Assembly: GCA_037892935.1 (NCBI GenBank)
Contig: JAYXKI010000003.1
Location: forward strand, 2,170,001-2,234,000
Direction of reading: 5' to 3'
Length of the DNA: 64,000 nucleotides
Source: Phlebopus portentosus
Taxonomy: Eukaryota > Basidiomycota > Agaricomycetes > Boletales > Boletinellaceae
In this document: one piece after another, positions 36,366 through 48,389 of the stretch
Layout: each line of letters starts with the position of its first letter
Position numbering within the stretch: position 1 is the first letter of the stretch
The notes under the pieces: generated by a model
Told to the model about the DNA's origin: nothing
The model's input: only the letters and a program-made list of their open reading frames with translations
Databases searched by the model: none
Program-made: the position numbers and the translations under genes

Positions 36366-38933
36366 AATCCTCGAGCGAACGAAGGCGTAGACGGAAGGTA
36401 GTAGACGCAGAGGAACTGACTGGAAGTGACGTGGAGTTGAGGGAGGGATGCTTATATGCTAGAGATTGTATTTGAGCCGGTTGCCAGACGCATTTGCGGG
36501 ATTTCCCTTATTGTGAGGGGGAGAAATAACGTATGTTCTTGAGATGGCAACGACGAACGGTCCTCCGGCCGTAGTCATACTGGACTGGATGGAAAACAAA
36601 TCTGAGCTGAGCAATCAATTGGCATTGACTGCGGTGACCGGTCGGCATGGCATTCAAGTTCTCCCCACATTCTCCTGCCCTTTTCCGGTATCGTTCCTGG
36701 CACTGCTTTTCTAATTTTTATATCTTTCTCACTCATCCGCTTGCGCTCGTCGCTACACCCTGTCTCTCTCTGTCTCTGTCTGTCGCTATCGCGTCCTCGT
36801 CGGCCTCAGCCACTCACGTCGCCACCATCTCGTCGCCATCCGTCATCCACTGACATTCTCTTCCATCATCAAAATACTCCGTCTCGACAAAGCCAGACCT
36901 TCTCGAACGAGACCAGCCTTGCGGCTTATTTACCTGGCCGCCGACTTATCAACATTTCTCCGTTGATTCCTTAGCAATCTTTCACGTCAATATTGCCGCT
37001 ATATCTCTAAAATAAACATAGTCCCTGTTCTGTAGGTGAAACGTCTGGAGGAGTTAGAATAATCAATTAACGTATTTAAGCCAATGATGAAGGTGTGCCT
37101 CGTACAAATAAGAGATCAACGGCAGCAACCGATGCGTGAGATTGGCTTGACTTCACTCTCGAAGCTATGGAGACGACATCTTATCTGAAAATCCCTGCCG
37201 TGCTTTTAAATTCAGCAGACATCAGTCAAACTTCGAGGCGAGCCTCAATCTGCCTCGATACCGAGCCCACACTGTGTCTGCTAGGACCAGAATCTTATGT
37301 AGCCTTGGCTATAGCCTTTCTGCAAACCGACCTCGATCCGTCGACAGACTGTTCCCAGACGACAGCCTTGTTGCCAGCGCACAGCATGACATATCAGAGC
37401 CGAAATGCACGCGCTCGCAATCCGTTGCAGTCTGTTGCCTAACATCCCGTGAACCATCAATCTAAATGGCATTAACGTACCAGGTCTCCAAAATGAAAGG
37501 TACCGGGGTCAAGGTACGTATAAGTCGCAACAAGGTCTTGACACCCGCACCGTGGACAAGCAACACACAAAGAACATGCACGATCTCACATATGTACTCC
37601 ATCCGCACGCCGGTCAACACAAGTAGAGGCACGTTATGTATATTTATCCATTGTTTTCATTCAAGGACAAGCTCCGACGAACTGCCGCTTTGAATAACGC
37701 ACTCGTCGTCTTAACACAACATCACGGCAACCGCTCGCCGTATACTAGTTACATGTCCTTTTTGATGGTGAAAGTGTACACCGCCGAAGCGTACAAACAG
37801 GATCACCCTGCGCATGGGAAGTGATGGACGTATCGGCGAGACGTCGCTGCACGGCTACCGAGCCTCAAACTGAACCACTACACCGGGCAAAAGATAAATG
37901 ATGAGTCACGGCGATTGTCGTTAATATATAGTTAATGAGAGATGACGCACTCCGCTTGGTACGACGTTTGTACATGATTCTGTGTCCACAGTTTCTGCAC
38001 CGGATCGGCTCGCGAGACTTGATTTCGTTCTTTGAACCGCAATCTATCCGCAGTTTAGGCCAGAGCGGATTGAGTTGTTTGCACCGCCGCCAGCCCCCGA
38101 AGATACCGCCGATTCACGCGTTCATATTGAATGCGTAGAAAGACGGACAGAGAGATAAGGACGGATCGGAGAAGCGCAGTGTGAAGATGGAGCCAAAGGA
38201 AAGTAGACTTCTGTGAATCCGAACGGTCTTGTAAGATGTGATGAGATTAGAACTCACCAGCGCAGAGATACTCTACAGGCTCTCGTTGTTGAGTATACGT
38301 GGCTCCTGACTGGCCAAACAGAAAATTCGTAGCCTCGAAGCCGTTCATAGTCGTCGTTCAAGTGAAAGAATTTTCTTCTCCGGTTGACTACTCGCCGATC
38401 GATCGGCAAGGAGTGCCGTAACGTGCCACGTGTCCAGAAGTCACGACGATGGTTGTCACCTTCAAGGCTTCTCCCTGGTTCTTCTTCGCCTATTTAAGAA
38501 ACTCGAATTGAAACGTGCATAAGGGATTATTCGAAGTACACATAATAACAAGGGAATAAATGGGGCAAAAAAAGGTACGAGTGTATGAAACGCATAAGCT
38601 AATCAGAGCCAGACGGAAATAGGAAGAACGGCACCAACCGTATCCTAATACAATTCAACAAGAACACAACGCCAGAAGGAAGCGGGATTACATGATGGCC
38701 CCCCACACCAAGTTCAAAACCGTCGAGTCTGAAATTTAGCGGCTAGTTCCAAAACACGTCGCAGATAAAATTCGCTTGCGACATGACGGATTCCGATCGC
38801 ACTCAGGGGTTGACAACTTAAAATGGGAATGCACTGTCTCAGAGACAACCGTTTAGATACTGAAAGCGACGAGAAATGGTCTCCACTTCGCATACATCCC
38901 GTGCTTGTTCTCGCCTTGCACTTTGCCTCTGCC
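36366..38933. other. 2.6 kb without a recognisable gene
   Basis: Contains the upstream region of the Ser-rich gene, a pyrimidine-rich patch (about 36655-36850) with CTGTCT repeats, and several ORFs under 95 codons, none with motifs or good splice partners. No transposon ends or tRNA were noticed. Confidence 0.4.
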
Positions 38934-39812
38934 TTACCAGTAGCCATGGGCCCTGAACCACAGATGGACAAGACAGGTAACGACGAGACGATCGAGGATA
39001 TCCTCTGCACTCGGTGCCACACGTAATTCGAGCGTCTCCTGAGTCCAGGCTGCTACCGTCTGACCGCGGGAATCAACACACTTTCGGAGGACCGGAGATG
39101 ATGTCGAAGTCGAGTCAGTCAAGCGGCTAACAAACACATTTCGGATAAGAAAGAATACTAACAAAAGGCCATGGCCGTCATTCCGGATCTTCCATTTGTA
39201 TTCGGAATCGTTGACCACGAACCTGCGTGACCTAAGGACAGGTCAGACATCAGATATGGCAAATAGATACCCAAGGAAGAAGTGGATATAGAGATATATC
39301 AATACCTCCGCGGTGTCGGCGGAAAGCGACGGTGAACTCTAGCGGAGAGAACAAGGCAAGAGAAGCAAAAGAAGTCTGTATACCCACTTGCTACTTTGCT
39401 TTTTGCGTCGCCTGACATCCTGGAGTCGCAGCTAATGGCATCTGAGTTACACACGATTGAAAGCCGAGATAGTCGCTCACGATATGGATGCCGAATTGAA
39501 CCTGGCCACTAAAGTTATTGGCCCAGTGCACCTCGCCAGCGATTTCCCATCGTCTGGCGCTGATATTCCACCTTTCGAAGGTCGTCGCGCTTTCCGATAT
39601 GCCCGTTATGGTCAGAAACTTTGTGTCCAATAGGTGGTTAGATCCGTGCGCCGAGCTCGCATGAATCGCGCAGCGTTGCGGAGGCTTACCTTATACAGGT
39701 GGAGGGGCTCATGCGTAGAACCGAGTTCAAGGTAGACGTTGAACGTGCGCATGTCGCGGCCTTCCTGCGGAGGAGGAAAGCGCCAAAGGAGAACTAATTC
39801 CTCGCCAGACAT
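38934..39812 (-). CDS. DUF6593-like protein, second copy type, unknown function
   Basis: Spliced gene with an ATG at 39812: MSGEELVLLWRFPPPQEGRD, STHEPLHLYK, then FLTITGISESATTFERWNIS, WEIAGEVHWANNFSGQVQFG. Later exons give RFVVNDSEYKWKIRNDGHGL (about 39220), CVDSRGQTVAAWTQETLELR and APSAEDILDRLVVTCLVHLW, ending RAHGYW. The order is: N-terminal strands, an Ile/Trp strand with a charged pair, the YKW strand, a turn with an Asp, then a C-terminal hydrophobic helix of the LDxLVVTCLxxLW type. It parallels the gene at 26587 and matches the general DUF6593 pattern. Exon borders around 39270-39390 are uncertain. No catalytic motif is seen. Likely a lineage-specific paralogous family member. Confidence 0.68.
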
Positions 39813-41607
39813 AGTGGGATTAGGGATGGATTAGTAGGAGGGTAGCCGAAGTGAAGTAGGCGGGCAGAAGGGCTTTTATGAAAGACGAGAAGTTAATCTC
39901 TTGGATAGATCCAGTCTGTGATAATACGACAGAGTGATGTCGCCGAAGATTTACTGCTTTTGAATCTGGACCGATCGCGCAACACATCACACTATGTTCC
40001 TCCTTTGACTTTCCCTCGGTGTGGGGCCGTTATTTCATGTTCTGGTTAAATTCATGACGGAAGTTCTGAAAAGAAGTGATGGGTCTGCTTTGTGCTGCGT
40101 GAGAGGGAACGAGTCGAGTTTTGCTTGCACGCTTCCGTCGTCTGCATCCAATACCATCCACAGGATCTATAGGGGTCTTCGGAATACAGATGGACTTAGA
40201 TGGATAAGATGGGATCTTTGCCCGGCAAAATTCGGCGCGTGGTCATGGGAGAAGGTGCATCGGGTTGTCGATTTTTTCGTCAAGAGGCTGAATTCAGGCT
40301 ATCGGAGCATGAGCGGGTGTCGGAGCACAAACTCGCCAGTGGTCGGTAAGTCCCTCCCTTCGGCCTGTCCCTGTCTGTCGGGTGGAAGGTCTAGCGAACC
40401 TTCGCGGTTCAAGGCGTTCACCTTATCGATGCATATCAAAATTGCTCGGGGGTACTGGGTCGGCGGACAATAGGTGGAACATTTGCTGCCACCTAAGTAA
40501 TACGTTATAAACACCGCTTGTTTTCTGCCCAGAGCGGCGCAATAAATACCACCGAATGTGTACGGAAAGTTGCATTTCCAGTTGATCTGCAACACTTTTA
40601 CCGGTGAGCAAAACGCAGTTATTTGATATCCTTGGCTAAGAACGAGGACGTAGTCGAAGAGGATCGTCTGGTCGATTACAGGAATGTCGGACCGAGATTC
40701 GCTAGACTTAGCTCGCACACTGCTCGCACATGTTTCAGCTTCCTCTTGTTGGAAATGATTACGAGATGATCCAAACCAGAGGCTAAATTCCTTTTTACCA
40801 CATGTAGTGATCCCTATGATTTGCCTTCGTCTTTGCTGTGCGTTCTCCAACCCATCCTAGAAAATCGGATCCATCAGTTATCGATAACCTGTAGACTGAC
40901 GTGGCATACGTTAATCCGGTGAAGTGGATGACCTCGGCCTTCGTCTCATCCAGAATTTAATTTATGTTCATTTCCAAGAGGAAAAACGAAAAGCCAAAAC
41001 TGACAATAATCTCTGAAACAGTCGGCATACGGGAGCTTGCAAGTGACAGACACGTATAATGTGATTTACAGGAGAGTAAAGTACAGGTGGAAAAGCTGCA
41101 GTGGTACGTGGTACCGCCACAGTACTCATTGACTGACGTGGAAGTGCACAATTGCCTTTTTAGGGAGCATACATTGTAATTACGTCACTGCCAGTGTGAA
41201 GATGGAGAACGCCGAAGTTCGATGCGATTATTCGGCGCAGATATCACCGCATCATAGCCCATAACCTCAAAAGGGAATGCAATCAAGTGGCGTGTTCTGA
41301 GAAGTGTGTTCGCATCAAAGTAACATGAGAACGCATCGAGGCAAAGCAACGGACACAGAAAAGGTTGACTAGCAGCAAGGTGAAACTGAAGGGGAGGAGA
41401 GAAGCGCAGCCAGCCAGGTCCAGGAAGGAGAGAGGAGCCGATGCCGACGATGGACGCGACCCCTCAAGGAGGGAAGGAATGATTTGAAAGCCGATCGGCG
41501 GTTGCTTAGTCAATTGTGATTACGCGAATGTGTAAGACAACGTTCAGTTCAAGTCGAGCTGTTGCATCGTCCGCTTTCTCTCGTTCAACGTTTGCCACCC
41601 TCTCATC
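39813..41607. other. 1.8 kb with a possible decayed coding region
   Basis: No intact gene. A minus-strand open frame at 40299-40850 lacks a usable ATG (its first codon is TTG, with an in-frame stop just upstream) but contains VLQINWKCNFPYTFGGIYCA, reminiscent of the VHWANNFSGQVQFGI segment of the DUF6593-like neighbour. It may be a decayed paralogue. The promoter of the bZIP gene lies at the right end. Confidence 0.35.
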
Positions 41608-43526
41608 ATGTCAAGCAATAAGGATCGCGACTCCCGCAGCCTTTCGCACGATTTTGACGTACGTTTGTCGGTTCATTTTCCTCGCGCTGGCCTAGACTGA
41701 CGCGTGGCATAGGATTCAGACAGAGATGATGACCATGGGAAGGATGACAGTGTGGGCAGAGGAAAGCCAGGCAGGAAGAAGAATCCTGAGTAATTCTGAT
41801 TATTTATATGTTTTCTGCAACAGACTAATGTCCCCGGCTCAGTTCTGCTGCTGCCCGTCGGGATCAGAATCGAATCGCCCAACGCGAATTCAGACTACGC
41901 AAGCAGCAAAGAGTAAGCACTCCACTGTTTATGGTTCATGCTCCTGATAGACGTTTAATCGTTGTCTTTATTGCAGATCCGCGACCTCGAAGCACGCGTT
42001 GAAATTCTGTCTGGCAGCAAAGAGGAAGTATTCGCAGAATTGCGAGAAGTCGTCAAAGGCATGCTTCCCCATCATTTCATGGCTTCTTTATGCCTCTTAA
42101 CGGCATTCTTCCCGGCAGACCTCATGCAGGAGAACCAAAATCTGCGCAACATTATCCGAGGCCTCGGAGGCTACATTGGTGAAGGACTTGGTGGTATTCT
42201 ACCATCACTAGGCTTTGAGCGTCCCCAGGAATTTGTCGATTTCCTTAATCGTGCTGAGACAGATACAGCCTACGAGGGCTTTCAACGTCGCAAGAAGGCT
42301 ATCCAAACTGCCGCTGCTTCAGGGAGTAGCGCTACAGCAGGAGGTATCAATTCCAACCTCGCCAAGAAACGCTCCATCAGCGAAGACATGAGCTCGCGAA
42401 AACGTGTCAAAGATGATCATTTTGGGTTGAATGGTACTGGTGCGAGCGGAAAGGATGCCGACGGCTCGCGCTATCCCTCTATTTCCGTTCCTATCAGTCC
42501 CGCGACTGCGGGAGCCTCATTTTACTCCACTGTGGGTAGGTCTTCAAACGACAGGGACCTGTTTTCTGAGCTATTACACGGACAGGGCGGCTCTGGTTCA
42601 GGTACAGCATCTTCGATGTACATGACTGGTCCCGTTCCTGAGTCCTCAGGTTTTACAGCGACACCGCCAAACGTCTCTTCTGTGCCCCAGTATCCATCCG
42701 CATTCCATCCTCCGCTCAATGTTACGTCTTCACTTGGCCCACAACCCTTCTTATCCAATATGTCTTCAAACGTCCCTGCCCAGACTCCCTCTTCTACAGC
42801 CAGTGAACCCCCGGAGCAGGACGAAGGATTGATGATCCGAAGTTGCACGAAGCTTCGAAACTCATCCAGTGAGTGTATTCTGAAGTATTCGAAGTGGCGC
42901 ATGACTAATCGCAACTTTCCATAGGTATCATTTGGACAACTACAAGCGCAATAATGCATACTGTCTTCCACAGTCTCTGCGGCCTACTTTAGTACAAAGG
43001 TTAGAAGAATATATCTCTAATGTCAAAAAAGTTGCTGATTTAATGTGACATCTCAGGACCGTTCCTCATGGTATGCTAATATATCATTGGATTAAAGATA
43101 GTATTGACTACTTCAACAGAAAGTGTTATTGATACCATTCCACATCCGGAGCTGCGAGATAGACTGATTTTGTTACGCGGTATGTGAGCTGCCATTTTCG
43201 AAGGGTTTCCTCTAACAAAACTTTGAGCAGGTCGCTTTGACTTGGTCGACGCTTTGCATGACTACACAAAATCATTGACACTGCACGGTGACGATGTTCT
43301 TGCACACAGTAATTGGGAACTCGGTGAAAACTGGTTGAGGCGTTACGGGTTTGTCCTTTTGTTCTTGATGTCTATAACTTTATAGAATTCTAATCGTCTC
43401 AAAAGGTTCCTTGTTGATCAACCCGTGTTAAATATATGTAATCGATGGAGGCGCGAGCGCGGAGAACCTGAGCTTTCACTGGCGGACATTCAGCACGCTT
43501 CCCAAGAGGTTACACCGAGCACCTGA
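41608..43526 (+). CDS. bZIP transcription factor with C-terminal DUF3425
   Basis: Fungal bZIP regulator. Exon 1 starts MSSNKDRDSRSLSHDFD; exon 2 is acidic/basic (GRGKPGRKKN); exon 3 holds the basic region AARRDQNRIAQREFRLRKQQ, with the fungal Yap-like NxxAQxxFR signature (Asn, Ala/Gln and Arg contacts present). The leucine zipper follows: IRDLEARVEILSGSKEEVF, and DLMQENQNLRNIIRGLG after another intron. A long Ser/Gly-rich middle contains KKRSISEDMSSRKRVKDD, a likely nuclear signal. The C-terminal exons (from about 42926) give LPQSLRPTLVQRTVPHESVI, DTIPHPELRDRLILLRGRFD and NWELGENWLRRYGFLVDQPV, typical of DUF3425. It ends HASQEVTPST. Basal region Gln-Asn-Arg replacement (RRDQNRIAQREF) is a mild variant. 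Targets are unknown. Confidence 0.87.
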
Positions 43527-43806
43527 GATGAACGATGGGTTTGATTTTGTTCTCGTAGTTTTCTCTGTTTTGTATGTATATAAGCTTGTATCATTTACCG
43601 TCCTGTTGTTGTGCCGTTCTTGCTTGAACCAACCTGTATGTAAACACTGCTTTAATATCAGAAGCTATTGCGACGTTTTTTTGAAGGCAAATAAGTAAGT
43701 TGGCGTGCATTTCTGTGTAATTCTGGTGATCAGCTATCGGGAGGCACAAGCACTGGAAAGGGCATGTAAGACAAGGATCAATAGGACTTATTGATCTCAC
43801 TTGCCT

Positions 43807-44186
43807 CTACCAAGAGGCTTTCTGGACGCCTGGCAGGAAGCCTTGTAACGCTTTCAAGCGAAACTGAGTCTGAAATATGAAAAAAGATAAAAGTCACGAC
43901 CATCCACATTTTAAGGTAGATATTCGTCACTTACTCTGCACAACCCAAATTCACTGATGATACCTCTCCCTCTACCACTTGCAGTACATCGGTTTTTCAC
44001 CGTCGTCGGACGGGTGTACTTGTCGAAAGTGTTGAGCTGGAGTTGGGCCTGGTATCGGACTTGCGGCGGGAGGGTTTCGTTGCGCGCAACGTAGAGGTAT
44101 GCGCGTCGTAGGATTTCGTTGTCTTTAACGCCCCGGCGAGCTTTCATGTCGCGCAGCACGCGGATGTTCTTCGCGAATTTCGGCAT
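43807..44186 (-). CDS. MRP2: Mitochondrial small-subunit ribosomal protein uS14m
   Basis: S14 family protein of the mitochondrial ribosome small subunit. Two exons (44186-43935 and 43869-43807) give 104 residues, the usual size. It starts MPKFAKNIRVLRDMKARRGV; the family core is LNTFDKYTRPTTVKNRCTAS with GRGRGIISEFGLCR, ending in exon 2 with TQFRLKALQGFLPGVQKASW. The single-cysteine (non-zinc) form of the CxxxGRxRG motif is the mitochondrial/bacterial S14 type. Yeast name Mrp2. Divergent from the small gene at 44506, with 319 bases between starts. Confidence 0.93.
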
Positions 44187-44505
44187 GTCGATGCGATGCG
44201 ATAGGACCAGGGATTGGTGAAGAAATGAAAGACGACCGTGACGGAAGGAACTCGTGAGTGTGACGTTTACCGACTGTGTAGTAAGAGCCAATCCGAGTGC
44301 TCCGAATTCTTCCTTCCCTTCCCTTCAACGAACCGTCATCACCTGCAGGGCACACTCTCAAACCCATCTGCTGGCGTAGTGGTTCACTCGACCTTCAGAC
44401 ATGCTTTGTTGATTGTAAGGTGCGTCTTCGCACTCTCTCTTCTCTTCAAAGAGTTCTGAAAAGCTGATATTTTTATTCTATTTATTCAAATTCGAACAAG
44501 GCTTA

Positions 44506-44766
44506 ATGGTCAGAACTACGTTATTCCGCCTGTCCACCAGCCAGCGACGCTCGATCATCTCTTCCCTCTTCACCGCAACCTTCTTCGCATCTATTATAAC
44601 GGTCGCTGCCTCGCAAATTCTTCCATGCCCTGCGCGCAAGCGACGAGCGTATTACGCTGATGATGGCGGGTCCAGTTCCTCGGATGCGTGGCTGAACGCT
44701 GCTCAGACGAGACGTGCTGGCGAGAAGAAAACTCGGAGATGGATAGAAGAGAAGATGCCTGATTAA
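44506..44766 (+). CDS. Small single-pass membrane protein, 86 aa, unknown function
   Basis: Intron-free ORF from ATG 44506 to TAA 44764-44766. It reads MVRTTLFRLSTSQRRSIISS, then a single membrane segment LFTATFFASIITVAASQILP, then a CPARKRRAYYADD basic/aromatic motif and a charged helix TRRAGEKKTRRWIEEKMPD. An Arg/Ser-rich N-terminus followed by one membrane pass suits an inner-mitochondrial-membrane protein. The shared divergent promoter with uS14m agrees with this but does not prove it. I do not recognise the family. Confidence 0.6.
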   Translation: MVRTTLFRLSTSQRRSIISSLFTATFFASIITVAASQILPCPARKRRAYYADDGGSSSSDAWLNAAQTRRAGEKKTRRWIEEKMPD

Positions 44767-45368
44767 GTCTTGGATCGAAGGGGGACTATGTCTCTGGCGG
44801 TGAAAACAGCGCACTTTACGCAATGAATAATTGTACACATTCATGGCAACTCAACCAAGGACTGGCTGTCTCATACAAACTAATCAAATTCCCATTTCTT
44901 GGCTCTCAAAATTAATCACGGTATGCGAGTTCCGACGAACAAGAAATTCTTTCTCTTTCTGCTGCTATGAATACAATTGAAGAAATTGCTACGACATCTG
45001 CATCCCCCCAACACCTTTTTCACGAACAAGCACAAATGATCTAAACATACACATAGGTAGGAATTCTCCAAGTCCTTGGACTAGCGTATAATTTAGTGAA
45101 TGAGTGAGTCGCGTGTACGACGTGTGCAGCGGACATCCGAAAGAAAGCCGAAAGAGGATAGACAGCAAGTTGCAAGGCGGTGGTGGGAGACAAAGTAACG
45201 TCATGGGGGTCTGGGTCTTGATTGGGAGGTCGTTAGAACTTTGCGTGGCATGGATATCTATGTCATCAGTCTCATGAAGCAGTTCGGAAGAGGGGGAAGT
45301 TGAGGGAATGTACGCCAGGCAAAGCGACTGCACTGGCTCCATCAGGGAGTCACGGTCCAAAGCGGAAC
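44767..45368. other. Convergent intergenic, no gene seen
   Basis: About 600 bases between the small gene and the MFS transporter stop codon. ORFs up to 123 codons on the minus strand lack motifs. Confidence 0.35.
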
Positions 45369-48300
45369 TCAGGCGCGCGCTTCGACTGATCCATCGGATA
45401 CCAAGGTGGTACGTCGGCTTTCCTCTTCGCGCATACGACGGTACTGTTCCTCCTGCTCCTCATGTGACCCACTGAAGCGTGATATTAATAACCACACGTT
45501 CTGTACATACAATGAATGGAAGAAATTGGGAAATTTTAGACTCACGGCAATGGATTTTCCTGAATCGGAAGTGTGCATAGGAATGCTAAGAAGTTCATGG
45601 CCGCCTGACAAATGAAGACGATGCGCAGGGCTTGAGCGTACGAATCTACAGCCGCCTTCTGTAATAGCGGTTCTAAGGAGGGTATGACGGCCGTCGAGTG
45701 TCTAATGCCAAGAAAATCAGAAACTCAGATCTCAAATAATGAAGAATGACTGTTGCATAGACATTATTCACCTGATTGATTCGATAATGCTTTCAGCATC
45801 GGGTACTTTTATCCTTTCATGCAGAGATTTGAGCAAGACTGCTTGTAACACGGCACCACTTAGGGACACCCCAATCACTTGACCAGTGGTTCGGAACAAA
45901 TATGTAACTGACAAAAACGTTGGCTCCTGATGGTCAAAAAATTCACAAGGAGTCACTTACTTCCTGTCGCAACTGCCAGGTCCTCCTTTGAAACACCGGC
46001 AATCATGGCCTTTATGAAGGGACTCGTCTAGTCAGAAGGCACTGAAACCCCGCAGTGGATAAGTAGGCACGCACGATAAGGGTCGTTGTAATTAAGCTTG
46101 CCATGCCGAATCCTTGAGGGAAAATGTCGAACCAAAGATGCCATGCACTCGTTCGAGAGTTCCAGAAGCAGACTGATACTGTCGCACTCGTGGCAGCCGC
46201 CGCTGACACGAGTGTGAGGAAGTATAGTTTCCCAGTCTTGCGCATTATCCTAAGTGCGACGTCAGTTGGGATGTCCCATAAATAAATCAATATCTGACCG
46301 AACAAAGACAAAGATATCTCACCATCCGGCGAAAACGCTGCCCGTTGAGATTGCGAACTGTGCGTTATTTCAATTAGTCCCACTTCCAGGATCTGGTCAG
46401 CTCTGATAGAATCTTACAGAGTGCGGTAAGAGATGCAACCCTAATATGTTGTTTAGAAAAAAGGGCAAATCTCCTAAGATACATAAATAGCTTACCTGCG
46501 TTCTTGGAACTGGTCATGCGAACTGCCGAGAAGTACTGTCAAAAGAAGATTCATATATGTTCTGCGAGAAAGCCAAGCCTATGAACTTTACCAAAGGAAC
46601 ATTGTATATCTAGTAGGACGATGAATGTCAGAAAACGTTCGGGTCGTATCGCGGAGGATGCTTACCACAGAGAAAGCTGCGACACTCCCAAAGCTTGAAA
46701 TCCATCATTAGGATCAGCCTGATTAATGGAAGAGTTGAACATACAAATTCGAGAGGGAAACAAACAATGGCGTTCGGCGTGTGATCAGATGCATCGGCAT
46801 CACTGGGAAGGGTGCAACGTGTGTTTCTACGTATACAAAGGCTGCACCACAAATCGCGCTAGTTAAAAAGAGCCCCCATATAAGGGGATGTGACCACGGC
46901 AGTTCTTCCGTAGACTTCAAACTAAATCCAAGAAGCAGTGTTCCTACTGTCGCCACCAAAGTAGTTGAGCCAAGGGCGTCGATTCGTCGGAGCTTCTCAT
47001 ATGTTGTCCGATTTTGTATCTCAGGGGGAAGCTTGATATTGACCTTTGCGATCACAAGGATTGTGGATATGGCCAGGACTGGGATCTGCGTTCGCGGGAC
47101 GGTCAGAGGCTAGTTGCATGTGAAAGAAGATAGATTAGTGGCGATCACCTGTACGAGGAAGGCAGATCGCCTGGAAAACAGGTCAGCTTCGGCATCGAGA
47201 ATATAGGAGTAGTCCGATCATACCAGCCGAAAGAATCATTAAGCCAGCCTCCGAGAGGTCCGCCAAGGCCCGCCCCTGAAACGAGCGTCGTGAGTGAATA
47301 GGAAAGAAGATCTTAGAAAATGGTGTACCTAGACCGAACAAGCTTTATACAACGTTAGACAAATAAGATTAGAAGAAGATGAAGAATGAACGCATACATG
47401 TTGGCCATGCCCTGATAAAGACCACGTTGTTTCCTATTGTCTGGTTAGCACTTGGACTTCTCGCACTTTTCCCAACGAAAGCCCGCCGACGGGGTTACGT
47501 ACAGGGGAATCAGGTCGGTGACAGCCACACTGGACACTACATGCAATGGAACGTGAGTATAGGATCCATGTGTACGTTCCTTCGAACAGGGCCTCGGCTT
47601 ACCCGTCATCACCCTTTTATGGGGTAAAAAGCATTCGAAATCAGGTATATAGTTAAAAAGTGAGACGTTCACATACCCGCCTCCTCCCATCCCAGCGACG
47701 GCACGAGCAGCAATTAGTGCCTCCATTGAAGGGGCCAGTCCGCAAAAGATCGTACCGGAGCCTTCAAAGAGCACGATTAGATCAGTGATCCGAAAGCAGA
47801 ACAATGCAGAAGAAACAAGGTACCAAATAGCGACAGTGCAAGAAGCATAGCGCCTTTGCGACCTAAAATGTCAGATAGACGACCTTTGAAGGGGGGACAC
47901 CGGTGAGTGATAACTCCTGCAGATCCTGGAAGACTAAAACGTACCGTAGAGCGGGGTGAAGCAGCATACAGACAAGAGGTACGATGTGCCAATATAGGAT
48001 GCCTGATTTGACCTGTTGAAACTCGAGCCAATAGGAGTCAGAAGCGTCGCTACAATTGTTCCTACGGGAAGCCGACGCAAGTACGTCAGAGGCCATGTAA
48101 GATAGAAGCCACGGCACGGAAAGCTGGAGTACCCACCGTCCAAAGCACCGAGGAAGACCGCACTCCATAGCCCTGTGAGCACCCAGATCAAGTCGTATTT
48201 GGAAACCTTATTCAGTGGCACGGATTCTGCGGGTGAACTGCAGCAGGTGCTGGTGCTGCTTCGGCTGTCGTCGTCTGAGGAAGAATAGCAGGAAGGAGGA

Positions 48301-48389
48301 CGATCATCATGGATCAGCAATGGAGTTCGTTCGTCACGACCAGTAGCATCCTCTTGCATGACCATCTTGTCGTCAAATTTACGTTTCAT
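45369..48389 (-). CDS. MFS transporter, DHA2/Vba-like (14-TM) vacuolar-type permease
   Basis: Major facilitator permease of the fungal DHA2 group, closest in style to the vacuolar basic amino acid (Vba/Fnx1) and multidrug transporters. The cytoplasmic N-terminus MKRKFDDKMVMQEDATGRDE..Ser-rich precedes TM1 (YDLIWVLTGLWSAVFLGALD). Exons then give GTIVATLLTPIGSSFN (motif D), QASYIGTSYLLSVCCFTPLY, GRLSDILGRKGAMLLALSLF (motif A), SGTIFCGLAPSMEALIAARA with VAGMGGGG, SSVAVTDLIPLRKRGLYQG, GLGAGLGGPLGGWLNDSFGW (motif C), then VPVLAISTILVIAKVNIKLP. C-terminal TMs follow, read in short exons (about 47050-45600), ending FSGSHEEQEEQYRRMREEES. More than ten introns, some very small. Substrate cannot be told from sequence; export of basic amino acids or toxins into the vacuole is inference. 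Confidence 0.87.
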
